Shown here: piece after piece, positions 1-5,510 of the stretch
Position numbering within the stretch: position 1 is the stretch's first letter
How the letters are laid out: the number at the start of each line of letters is the position of its first letter
Source of the DNA: Bryobacterales bacterium
GTDB taxonomy: Bacteria > Acidobacteriota > Terriglobia > Bryobacterales > Bryobacteraceae
Assembly (NCBI GenBank): GCA_009697495.1
Contig: SHUN01000228.1
Coordinates: 1-5,778 of the forward strand
Length of the DNA: 5,778 bases
Reading direction: 5' to 3'
Translations under genes and position numbers: made by a program
The notes under the pieces: model-generated
What the model saw: only the letters and a program-made list of their open reading frames with translations
Databases searched by the model: none
Told to the model about the DNA's origin: nothing

Positions 1-100
1 TTGGGTTCCAGCTGAAAGCCCGCGCCGAAAACAAGCCGAAGAGGAATCCGGCCACGAAGACCGCGGCGACCATGCGGCCGAATAAGGTGTTGCGTCGCAT
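1..100 (-). CDS. 5' end of an unidentified secreted or membrane-anchored protein (partial)
   Basis: Reading leftwards from the ATG at 100-98, an open frame of 33 codons runs off the window edge. Its start is MRRNTLFGR, followed by a hydrophobic run of about 17 residues (MVAAVFVAGFLFGLFSA) and then RAFSWNP. A basic n-region plus hydrophobic core is typical of a Sec signal peptide, with a possible cut after Ala-Arg-Ala, or of a single N-terminal membrane anchor. An alternative start is TTG at 106-104, two codons upstream and directly after an in-frame TGA. It has the better-placed ribosome site (AGGAAA, 9 bases away), whereas that site is about 15 bases from the ATG. The gene is divergent from the HEPN cassette. 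Family and function cannot be told from this fragment. Confidence 0.6.
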   Translation of the reverse strand, partial: MRRNTLFGRMVAAVFVAGFLFGLFSARAFSWNP

Positions 101-142
101 GACCAATCAATAGCATTTCCTTTGCCATCCGCTAACGCGTTG

Positions 143-171
143 ATTCTACACGCCGGGCAAGTCGTTCAGAA
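143..171 (-). promoter_or_regulatory. Possible promoter for the leftward membrane-protein gene
   Basis: On the minus strand a TAGAAT box (143-148, five of six matches to TATAAT) lies 17 bases downstream of TTCTGA (166-171, three of six matches to TTGACA). Transcription would start near 136-138, giving a leader of about 30 bases that contains the AGGAAA ribosome site. The -10 match is good and the -35 is weak. Called by eye only. Confidence 0.35.
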
Positions 172-212
172 GTCGTCCGCCGGGTCACCTGTGCCGCTCA
201 TGCACACCCTGC

Positions 213-218
213 TATCCT
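213..218 (+). promoter_or_regulatory. Possible -10 box (TATCCT) before a 33-codon ORF
   Basis: TATCCT ends 7 bases before the ATG at 226. No convincing -35 element lies 16-18 bases upstream. The placement copies that of the TAGAAT box before the gene at 337, and would give a leaderless message. A six-base AT-rich match in GC-rich DNA is weak evidence alone. Confidence 0.25.
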
Positions 219-225
219 CTCCGCC

Positions 226-327
226 ATGGACGCATCCAAGCTGCGCGCCGGGTGGGCGCATAAACAGGGCCTCGACGGCGGGCTGCAAGATTGGGGGCTT
301 GCGATTTCCAATGGTTTCGCGCGATAG
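226..327 (+). CDS. Doubtful 33-residue small ORF upstream of the HEPN cassette
   Basis: An ATG at 226 opens 33 codons ending in TAG at 325-327. The product starts MDASKLRAGWAHK, continues QGLDGGLQDWGLAISNGFAR, and is soluble-looking, with no membrane segment or family I recognise. There is no Shine-Dalgarno sequence, and a TATCCT box ends 7 bases before the ATG. Its stop codon is the first half of the TAGAAT box assigned to the next gene, so the two would be tightly spaced. It could be a short leader peptide, the surviving 5' end of a lost gene, or chance. I cannot separate these from one sequence. Confidence 0.22.
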   Translation: MDASKLRAGWAHKQGLDGGLQDWGLAISNGFAR

Positions 328-330
328 AAT
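325..330 (+). promoter_or_regulatory. Probable -10 box (TAGAAT) of the HEPN cassette, leaderless arrangement
   Basis: TAGAAT matches the -10 consensus at five of six bases and ends 6 bases before the ATG at 337. Transcription would then start at or next to the start codon. No Shine-Dalgarno sequence occurs between them (the spacer is GAAATC). A TTGCGA at 299-304 resembles a -35 element, but its 20-base spacing is too long for a standard promoter. Confidence 0.45.
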
Positions 331-336
331 GAAATC

Positions 337-666
337 ATGGCTGTAATCCCGCGCAGTTTCATCAGTGTCGAAAAACTCGAAGAGGAAATCGAGCGAGCCA
401 AACAGATGCTCGGCCCGGAAGTCTTTCGTGTCAAGCACCGTTACACGGACAACTGGCTCGACGAGCCCTCGATCTACTTCAACGTCGTCCTCAAGGACTC
501 CGCTTGCAAGCCGGAGACTTTGAACCAGGTCTCCCGAAAGATCTACGACATTTTTGATGACGAATTACGGCCCATCGAAAATTGGGGCTTGCGGGTTTAC
601 GCCAACTTCCGCAGCCAATCTGAACAAGCGGCGCGCGAGGGAATGGAACCGGACTGGTCGGAGTAA
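337..666 (+). CDS. Uncharacterised 109-residue partner of the HEPN protein
   Basis: I do not recognise a named family. The product is small, soluble and charged, without a signal peptide or membrane segment. Residues 1-24 look helical and acidic-basic (VEKLEEEIERAKQ). Then comes a probable beta hairpin around FRVKHRYTDNW and EPSIYFNVVLKD, a second helix (residues 60-77), and a C-terminal strand with the distinctive stretch GLRVYANFRSQSEQ. This alternation suggests a small alpha/beta fold. The GSxAxG...DxD signature of minimal nucleotidyltransferases, the usual partners of HEPN proteins, is absent. The stop codon TAA touches the next gene's ATG with no gap, so the two are almost certainly co-translated. 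By context it could be an antitoxin or accessory subunit; that is inference. The start is fixed by the TAGAAT box 6 bases upstream. Confidence 0.85.
   Translation: MAVIPRSFISVEKLEEEIERAKQMLGPEVFRVKHRYTDNWLDEPSIYFNVVLKDSACKPETLNQVSRKIYDIFDDELRPIENWGLRVYANFRSQSEQAAREGMEPDWSE
660..663 (+). promoter_or_regulatory. Short GGAG ribosome site at the cassette junction
   Basis: GGAG lies inside the last codons of the upstream gene and only 3 bases (the TAA stop) from the ATG at 667. That is closer than a normal Shine-Dalgarno spacing, so translation of the HEPN gene probably relies on ribosomes terminating at the adjoining stop codon. Confidence 0.4.
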
Positions 667-1149
667 ATGGCTTTCCACGACGACTTGCTAAAGCAAGCCC
701 TAGACCTTGCCGGCAAAAACCCGGAAAGTCCTACGCAAGCCGACCTGCGTCGATCCGTTTCGGCGGCGTACTACGCGCTCTTCCATTTGCTCATCAGTGA
801 AACAGTGGCAAACTGGCGAATCGATAGTTCCAGGGATGGGCTGGCCCGGATGTTTGAACACCGAGTCATGGTTAAGGCGTCGGAGCGGTTAAAGGACTCC
901 AACGCATTTCCCTTCGCCGGAGAGGACCCGGAAGTCGTTCAAAATCTGAGAATGGTCGCCAAGGCATTCCGCCGGCTACAGGAGAATCGCCACATCGCCG
1001 ATTACGACAACGCCAGGCACTGGACCCAACTCGGCGCGCTCGAGGAGGTTAGAGAGGCGGAAGCCGCCTTCACTGCCTGGCACGCCATCAAAAACGAAAA
1101 AGTCGCCCAGGACTTCCTCGTCTCGCTACTAATCAAGCCCCGCGGCTAA
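667..1149 (+). CDS. HEPN-domain-like protein, possible RNase toxin of a two-gene module
   Basis: This 160-residue, apparently all-helical soluble protein resembles HEPN domains, many of which are metal-independent RNases in toxin-antitoxin, abortive-infection and CRISPR-associated systems. Visible features are the first-helix block RRSVSAAYYALFHLL (residues 28-42), close to the SRAYYA-F-A pattern of the superfamily, and a C-terminal FRRLQENRHIADYD (101-114). That second stretch fits the R-x(4-6)-H motif through Arg103-x5-His109 or Arg102-x6-His109, and carries the ADYD often seen after it. The start ATG abuts the TAA of the 109-residue partner. Its own TAA overlaps the TAG of a decayed kinase gene on the other strand. 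HEPN identity is by pattern recognition; nuclease activity is inference, since some SRAYYA-type HEPN proteins are thought to be non-catalytic. Confidence 0.8.
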   Translation: MAFHDDLLKQALDLAGKNPESPTQADLRRSVSAAYYALFHLLISETVANWRIDSSRDGLARMFEHRVMVKASERLKDSNAFPFAGEDPEVVQNLRMVAKAFRRLQENRHIADYDNARHWTQLGALEEVREAEAAFTAWHAIKNEKVAQDFLVSLLIKPRG

Positions 1150-1338
1150 CGCTCCGCCGACGCCTTCCGCCACAGCTCGTCAAAGAAGTGAAGCAGAAAC
1201 GTCAAGTGCGTCGCCGGCTTCTCAGCGTTGGCATCGTCGGCGACAAACGCCGCCAGCCGCCACCTCACCCATACCGCCCTTGCCCAACAGGGAAACGATT
1301 TCGTACGGACCGAGTTTGCTACCTGTCGTCAGCGGCAT
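1146..1338 (-). pseudogene. Collapsed Ser/Thr protein kinase gene: first 26 codons joined to a C-terminal tail
   Basis: From the ATG at 1338-1336 the product starts MPLTTGSKLGPYEIVSLLG, then GKGGMGEV. This is the typical start of acidobacterial PknB-like kinases, with the glycine-rich ATP loop G19-x-G21-x-x-G24 complete. After Val26 (codon 1263-1261) the expected YRARD...VAIK is missing. The sequence instead enters another frame at about 1256 and encodes 36 residues, starting LAAFVADDANAEKP and containing THLTFLLHFFDELW, ending in TAG at 1148-1146. That tail resembles the extreme C-terminus of acidobacterial kinase/propeller proteins. The simplest reading is a large internal deletion that left both ends and put them out of frame. 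The N-terminal identification is strong; that the tail is the same gene's 3' end is inference. Confidence 0.65.
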
Positions 1339-2516
1339 GTGCGATTTATCAGGTGTATCTTCAGCGCCGGGCAGTTTCCGTCCGGCGTCCAACCAACCGA
1401 ATTCATATCGGCATCGTAACCCGCTCCCAGAATTTCGACGCGCCCGGTCTGGGGATCCAGCAGCCCGGCCGGCCAGAACCAGCTCGCCGGTAGCGTCACT
1501 GTCAGCGCAATCTTCCCGGGCCGCCATCCAGCGGCACGCGCACAAACCGGTTTATTTCTCTCTCCGCAACGCCAACGATCAACTCCTTTCGATAGGGATC
1601 GACCGTCACCGAATCGCCCGGGAGAAACTTCCTGGGAGTCCCGTCGGCCCACACCGAGCCAGCCGCCCATCGGCGATCGACACGAATCCGACGGCGCGGC
1701 CGTCCGGCAACGCCAGCGCAATCGGATTTATTGCTCCGGTGGGCTGCAGCGCGACAATATCCCTGGCCCCGCCCGATGGCGAAAGCCGCAAGACTTCACC
1801 GGTCCGGTCCTGATGCGCAATAAACAGTGTCCCGTCGCGAGCCACATCCGTGCCAAAGGTCTGCGAGTTCAGGGTCAGCAGCGTTCGCATACCGGGAGAA
1901 CCGTCGATGGGGATGATCACGATGCGCGTGGCGTCGCCCGCAGCCAGACTGAACAGAACGGACGCGCCGACCGCCAGAGACGAATTTATACCTAATAGGT
2001 CCGCCGTCGAAACCCCAGGCGCGAACCGCGTCGATTTTTCGGTATCTAAATCTATCGCGTAGACGTGGGCGGGGCCATCGGGCTGATCCAACGGCGTGCC
2101 ATAAAATACGGCCGCTCACCATTCCCGTCCAAGCCCTTCAGAGGCTGAAGCCGTCCGGTCTCCGGCCAATAACAATGCAACTGCATCTACCATCGGGCAG
2201 TACGGCCGCCACCCCCGCGTCTTCCAGCACCAGCCGCTCGTCGCCGCCGAATACAGGAACGCAATAGATTCCGCGAGGACCATCGTGGAACCGGCTAAAG
2301 TACAACTTTGCGCCGTCCGGCGATCACCCGATTTCGCTCACGTAGCCACGTGTCCGATCGCGCGGCAGGACTTGCCAGTTGCCGGACTCCGGCTTTGTGT
2401 CAGGCTGTCCACCATCGCAAGGAACGCGAGCGTTCGCCCGTCGGGCGATTTCCTGGGGTAAATCGCCACACTCGACCCGCCCAGCCATTCGCCGGACCAG
2501 AGCAGCGCGAATCCTT
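1329..2516 (-). pseudogene. Remnant of a Ser/Thr kinase C-terminal beta-propeller (WD40-like/TolB-like), frameshifted
   Basis: Conceptual translation gives one continuous propeller-like protein only by changing frame repeatedly. In order: LWSGEWLGGSSVAI and SPDGRTLAFLAMVD (about 2502-2398); KPESGNWQVLPRDRTRGYVS, then a TGA at 2326-2324 where the family has the Trp of WSPDG; RLVLEDAGVAAVLPDG (to about 2190); LHCYWPETGRLQPL (about 2180-2139); AVFYGTPLDQPDGPAHVYAI with a clean stretch of about 150 codons to about 1658; VWADGTPRKFLPGDSVTVD and KELIVGVAE (to about 1560); and SWFWPAGLLDPQTGRVEILG with NSVGWTPDG, ending at TGA 1331-1329. At least five frame changes and one nonsense codon make it non-functional. 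The N-terminal kinase domain is absent; the remnant begins about 35 bases after the tyrA stop. In intact relatives this region follows a kinase domain and a membrane segment. Confidence 0.8.
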
Positions 2517-2548
2517 ATTTCATTCCAGCTAAGTCGCATTGGTTCCCA

Positions 2549-3379
2549 CTACCCCAACTCCACCGGATTCACCAGCCGCCGCCGTAACCGCGCCCCCTCC
2601 TCAAAATCTCCCCGTAACTCCCCGTCCCGCAACCGCATCCGAATACCCTCCAACCGCTCAATCAAAGCCGTCAAAGCCGTATCCACCGCACCCGAGTTAG
2701 TAACTAAAATATCACTCCAAATGTCATAAGGACTCAACGCCAATCGAGTCATATCAATCAACCCCGGCCCCCCGGCCCGTAACTGCTCATCCCGCTCCAA
2801 CCCCGCCCCCACCGTACATCCCAAAGCCGTCGCCACTAACTGCGGTAAATGAGAAGTCAAAGCCACAACCCGGTCATGCTCCTCCGGCCCCATCACCAAC
2901 ACATGCGAACCAATCTTCCGCACCCAATCCACAAACGGGTGCGAAACCGCCCCGGTCAACACCCACGTCCGCCCCCGAAACAACCCGCCGTCCGCGCTCG
3001 AAACCCCACGCGATTCCTTCCCCGCCATCGGATGCCCGCCTAAAAACTGGCCCGCCGGCAAGAACTTCGAAGCCGCCGCGCAAATCAATGACTTCGTACT
3101 CCCCGCATCCGTCACCAACGTCGACGGCCCTAAAAAAGGCGCCAGCTCCTCAATCAATGAAACAATCCGCCCAATCGGCTGCGCCAAAAAAACCACATCC
3201 GCCGAACCCGCCGCCTCCGCCAAAGTCATCTCGCAATCAATAATCCCATGCGACAAAGCCTCCGCAATCGTCCGCGGCGAGCTAACCCCAGCGATAACCC
3301 CAGTGAAACCCGCCTGCCGCAACGCCAGCGCAAAGCTCCCGCCGATTAGACCCACCCCCGCAATGGCAACCGTCTTCAT
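2549..3379 (-). CDS. tyrA: Prephenate (or arogenate) dehydrogenase TyrA
   Basis: This enzyme oxidatively decarboxylates prephenate to 4-hydroxyphenylpyruvate (or arogenate to tyrosine) in the cytoplasm. The 276 residues match the stand-alone TyrA size. An N-terminal Rossmann fold carries GVGLIGGS (8-15). DAGSTK (91-96) is the local form of the usual DVGSVK. GGHPMAG (114-120) holds the catalytic His116, and SHLPQLVA (176-183) the second conserved His177. [18 protein letters not shown] (204-221) includes the substrate-binding Arg212, followed by DILVTN. No ACT or chorismate mutase domain is attached. After the second beta strand it reads AGVSSPRT, without the acidic residue expected for NAD, so NADP may be preferred (inference). 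The ATG overlaps the aroF stop as ATGA, implying translational coupling; its own ribosome site is weak. It is the last intact gene of the operon. Confidence 0.93.
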   Translation of the reverse strand: MKTVAIAGVGLIGGSFALALRQAGFTGVIAGVSSPRTIAEALSHGIIDCEMTLAEAAGSADVVFLAQPIGRIVSLIEELAPFLGPSTLVTDAGSTKSLICAAASKFLPAGQFLGGHPMAGKESRGVSSADGGLFRGRTWVLTGAVSHPFVDWVRKIGSHVLVMGPEEHDRVVALTSHLPQLVATALGCTVGAGLERDEQLRAGGPGLIDMTRLALSPYDIWSDILVTNSGAVDTALTALIERLEGIRMRLRDGELRGDFEEGARLRRRLVNPVELG

Positions 3380-4395
3380 TCCGCAACCGACCGCCCCACC
3401 GCCGCCGCAATCAACCGCAACTGCCCCATTAACTCCATGAACTGCTCCGGAAACAACGATTGCGCCCCGTCGCTCAACGCATGGTCCGGGTCCGGATGCA
3501 CTTCAATCAACAACCCGTCCGCGCCCGCCGCCACCGCCGCCCGCGCCATCGCCGGCACCAACCCCCGCTTCCCTACTCCATGAGACGGATCCGCGATCAC
3601 CGGCAAATGCGTCAACTGTTGCAACACCGGAATCGCCGAAATATCCATCGTGTTCCGCGTCGCCGTCTCAAACGTGCGAATCCCCCGCTCACACAAAATC
3701 ACTTCGTAGTTACCGCCCGACATAATATATTCCGCCGACAACAGCACCTCTTCAATCGTCGCCGCAATCCCGCGCTTCAATAACACCGGCTTCCGCGCCA
3801 ACCCCAAATCGCGCAGTAAGTTGAAGTTCTGCATGTTACGCGCGCCAACCTGCAAGATATCGGAATACTGAACCAGTAACGGTATCTGCGAACGGTCCAT
3901 CACTTCACTGACAACTAACAACCCATGCCGGTCTGCCGCCGCCCGCAGCATCCGCAATCCCTCTTCACCTAACCCCTGAAAGCTATACGGAGACGACCGC
4001 GGCTTAAACGCCCCGCCCCGAATTACCTTCGCCCCCGCCCGCGCCACAAGCGCCGCCGACAACTCAATCTGCTCCTCATTCTCCACACTGCACGGCCCCG
4101 CCATCACCACCACTTCCGAACCGCCAATCTTCACGTCCCCAATGGAAATCACCGTCCCCTGCGGCCGGAATCGCTTATTCGCCAACTTATACGGCGACAC
4201 GATCCGATGGCATTCCTGCACGCCCTCCAACACTTCAAACTCCGCCGTGTCAAAGGTCTCCAGCGGCCCCACGCCGCCCAGCACCGTATGCGTCACCCCC
4301 GTCGATCGATGGACCGTAAATCCCATCATCACCAAACGGTCGATCACCTGCTGCACCTGTGTCTCCGGCGCGCCCTCTTGCATCACGACTAACAT
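3376..4395 (-). CDS. aroF: 3-deoxy-7-phosphoheptulonate (DAHP) synthase, type I-beta with N-terminal ferredoxin-like domain
   Basis: It condenses phosphoenolpyruvate with erythrose 4-phosphate, the committed step of the shikimate pathway. The 339 residues align by eye along their whole length with the Thermotoga maritima enzyme. Residues 1-70 form the ferredoxin-like regulatory domain ([13 protein letters not shown]...), followed by the (beta/alpha)8 barrel. Metal ligands are Cys102 in GPCSVE, His272 in DPSHG, Glu298 in EVHPDP and Asp309 in LSDG. KPR (131-133), SFQGLGE and LKRG (206-209) bind substrates. In Thermotoga the extra domain mediates tyrosine inhibition, and the same is likely here. 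The ATG at 4395 is supported by GGAGG ten bases upstream and by alignment of residue 1 with the Thermotoga start. It starts 3 bases after the chorismate mutase stop and overlaps tyrA by four bases. Confidence 0.95.
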   Translation of the reverse strand: MLVVMQEGAPETQVQQVIDRLVMMGFTVHRSTGVTHTVLGGVGPLETFDTAEFEVLEGVQECHRIVSPYKLANKRFRPQGTVISIGDVKIGGSEVVVMAGPCSVENEEQIELSAALVARAGAKVIRGGAFKPRSSPYSFQGLGEEGLRMLRAAADRHGLLVVSEVMDRSQIPLLVQYSDILQVGARNMQNFNLLRDLGLARKPVLLKRGIAATIEEVLLSAEYIMSGGNYEVILCERGIRTFETATRNTMDISAIPVLQQLTHLPVIADPSHGVGKRGLVPAMARAAVAAGADGLLIEVHPDPDHALSDGAQSLFPEQFMELMGQLRLIAAAVGRSVAE

Positions 4396-4398
4396 CCG

Positions 4399-4692
4399 CT
4401 ACTTACCTCCCATTCGCGTCCGTTGTAACGTGCGCATTTCATCAATAATCCGTTCAAAAATCCGCCGGATCGCCTCATGCGAAATCGGCCCTTCATTCGC
4501 CGACTGAATGTTGGCGTACACTTCATCCTCCCGCTTCGGCTCATACACAGGCATACTCATGTTCGCCTTCACCGCGCCGATCCGCTCCACCACGCGGCTC
4601 CGTTCGTTCAACAGCGCCACCATCCGCCGGTCAATAGCGTCGATCTCGCCCCGGCACACGCCGAGCGCCTCTTTGGCCTCGTCCAGCGTCAT
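4399..4692 (-). CDS. aroQ: Chorismate mutase, AroQ class
   Basis: It rearranges chorismate to prephenate, the branch point towards tyrosine and phenylalanine. The 97 residues match a free-standing all-helical AroQ domain. Compared by eye with the E. coli P-protein mutase, active-site equivalents are Arg14 (Arg11), Arg31 (Arg28), Lys42 (Lys39), Glu51 in place of Asp48, Arg54 and Glu55 (Arg51, Glu52), and probably Gln90 (Gln88). The motif MPVYEPKREDEVY (47-59) and IFERIIDEMRTLQ (78-90) are typical. No signal peptide is present, so it is cytoplasmic. The ATG at 4692 overlaps the trpA stop as ATGA and has GAGG nine bases upstream. The same frame stays open far upstream, but that is an alternative frame of trpA and not part of this protein. 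Being next to DAHP synthase, it could act as a regulatory partner as well as an enzyme. Confidence 0.93.
   Translation of the reverse strand: MTLDEAKEALGVCRGEIDAIDRRMVALLNERSRVVERIGAVKANMSMPVYEPKREDEVYANIQSANEGPISHEAIRRIFERIIDEMRTLQRTRMGGK
4406..4410 (-). promoter_or_regulatory. Ribosome binding site of aroF
   Basis: GGAGG inside the last codons of the chorismate mutase gene (ATG GGA GGT AAG TAG) lies 10 bases before the aroF ATG. It is the strongest Shine-Dalgarno sequence among the operon junctions in this window and fixes the aroF start at 4395. Confidence 0.7.
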
Positions 4693-5510
4693 CGCGTTCT
4701 GCCTCGCAGCGCCCCTGTCTTCAACTCCCTGGCCAGCGCTTCCAATCTCGATTCCATTTCCGGTGTCCCCGCGTATTGTTCTATCACGCGTACGAACGCG
4801 CTGCCCACAACAACGCCATCCGCCAATCTCCCAACAGCCTCCGCGTCCGCCGCATTCGCGATTCCAAATCCCATCGCCACCGGCAAATCCGTATGCGCCC
4901 GCATCGCTTTCACCAGAGGCAAAGCCTGCGCCGAAAGCTGATCCTGCTCCCCAGTCACACCCGTCCGGCTGACCAAATAGACGAAGCCTGAAGAGAACCG
5001 CCCCACCAGCGCCAGCCGCTCCGACGTACTGGTCGGCGCGGCCAAAAACACCGTGTCCAACCCCGCCTCGCGTATCGTCTTCACATACGGCTCGGCCTCT
5101 TCCACGCTGGCGTCCGTCATCAAAACGCCGTCCACTCCAGCGGCCTTCGCGTCCGCCGCCAACCGCGCAAATCCATACCGCATCAGCGGGTTCAAATACG
5201 AGAACAGCAGGATCGGAACCTCGGAAGTTTCCCGAATCCGCGCCGCGCAATCCAACACGCCGCGCAGCGAAGCGCCATTCGCCAGAGCCCTCTCCGCGCC
5301 GCGCATGATCACCGGTCCATCGGCAATCGGATCGGAGAACGGAACGCCGAGTTCAATGATATCCGCGCCCCCGCGTTCCAACGCCGCCACCAGCCCCACC
5401 GTCGCCGCCAGCGATGGATCTCCCGCCGTAATATAAGCCACCAGCGCCGGCTCGTTCTTCTCCCGCAGTTCCGCAAACCGTCGCCCGATTCGAGTGCTAA
5501 TGCTACCCAT
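4689..5510 (-). CDS. trpA: Tryptophan synthase alpha subunit
   Basis: TrpA cleaves indole-3-glycerol phosphate to indole and glyceraldehyde 3-phosphate and passes indole through a tunnel to TrpB. The 273-residue TIM barrel has the usual length. The catalytic pair is Glu53 and Asp64 in [16 protein letters not shown] (equivalent to Glu49 and Asp60 in Salmonella). FSYLNP (103-108), the mobile loop SRTGVTG (181-187), GFGIAN (214-219) and VVVGSAFV (233-240, phosphate site) are all present. Two deviations are visible: Met69 replaces the usual Gln after DGPxI, and [11 protein letters not shown] replaces the common PDLPxEE loop. Both lie in regions that face TrpB or the active site. The start overlaps the end of trpB by 8 bases, with GAGGG six bases upstream, so alpha and beta subunits are translated in step. 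The last bases overlap the aroQ start. Confidence 0.96.
   Translation of the reverse strand: MGSISTRIGRRFAELREKNEPALVAYITAGDPSLAATVGLVAALERGGADIIELGVPFSDPIADGPVIMRGAERALANGASLRGVLDCAARIRETSEVPILLFSYLNPLMRYGFARLAADAKAAGVDGVLMTDASVEEAEPYVKTIREAGLDTVFLAAPTSTSERLALVGRFSSGFVYLVSRTGVTGEQDQLSAQALPLVKAMRAHTDLPVAMGFGIANAADAEAVGRLADGVVVGSAFVRVIEQYAGTPEMESRLEALARELKTGALRGRTR
4702..4705 (-). promoter_or_regulatory. Ribosome binding site of aroQ
   Basis: GAGG near the end of trpA lies nine bases before the ATG at 4692. Together with the ATGA overlap it decides the chorismate mutase start against the much longer open frame upstream. Confidence 0.5.

Noticed and set aside
151..252. Three copies of CGCCGGG (151-157, 178-184, 246-252) as possible operator repeats
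   Set aside because: Spacing is irregular, there is no dyad symmetry, and such heptamers are expected by chance in DNA this rich in GC.
166..438. Minus-strand frame of 90 codons across the intergenic region and the start of the 109-residue gene
   Set aside because: It overlaps a better-supported plus-strand gene, has no family match that I recognise, and has no ribosome site or promoter.
337..666. Calling the HEPN partner a minimal nucleotidyltransferase antitoxin
   Set aside because: The GSxAxG motif and the catalytic aspartates in a DxD arrangement are not present anywhere in the 109 residues.
1280..1813. 177-codon plus-strand open frame opposite the kinase remnant
   Set aside because: Its translation is low-complexity Arg/Ser/Pro/Ala. 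It exists because it is antisense to the propeller remnant, and no start signal or recognisable family supports it.
2517..2548. Terminator directly after tyrA
   Set aside because: No inverted repeat followed by a T-run can be seen on the minus strand in this short spacer.
1150..2548. Insertion sequence or other mobile element as the cause of the gene-poor stretch
   Set aside because: No transposase fragment, terminal inverted repeats or target duplication were seen; the stretch is explained by the two kinase-family remnants.
4477..4972. Two overlapping 154-codon plus-strand frames opposite trpA and aroQ
   Set aside because: They are antisense shadows of well-identified genes in GC-rich DNA, with Arg/His/Pro/Ser-biased composition.
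4693..5250. Long N-terminal extension of the chorismate mutase reading frame
   Set aside because: It is an out-of-frame translation of trpA, rich in Gly, Arg and Ala without domain features. The true start at 4692 has an ATGA overlap and a ribosome site and gives a normal-length AroQ.
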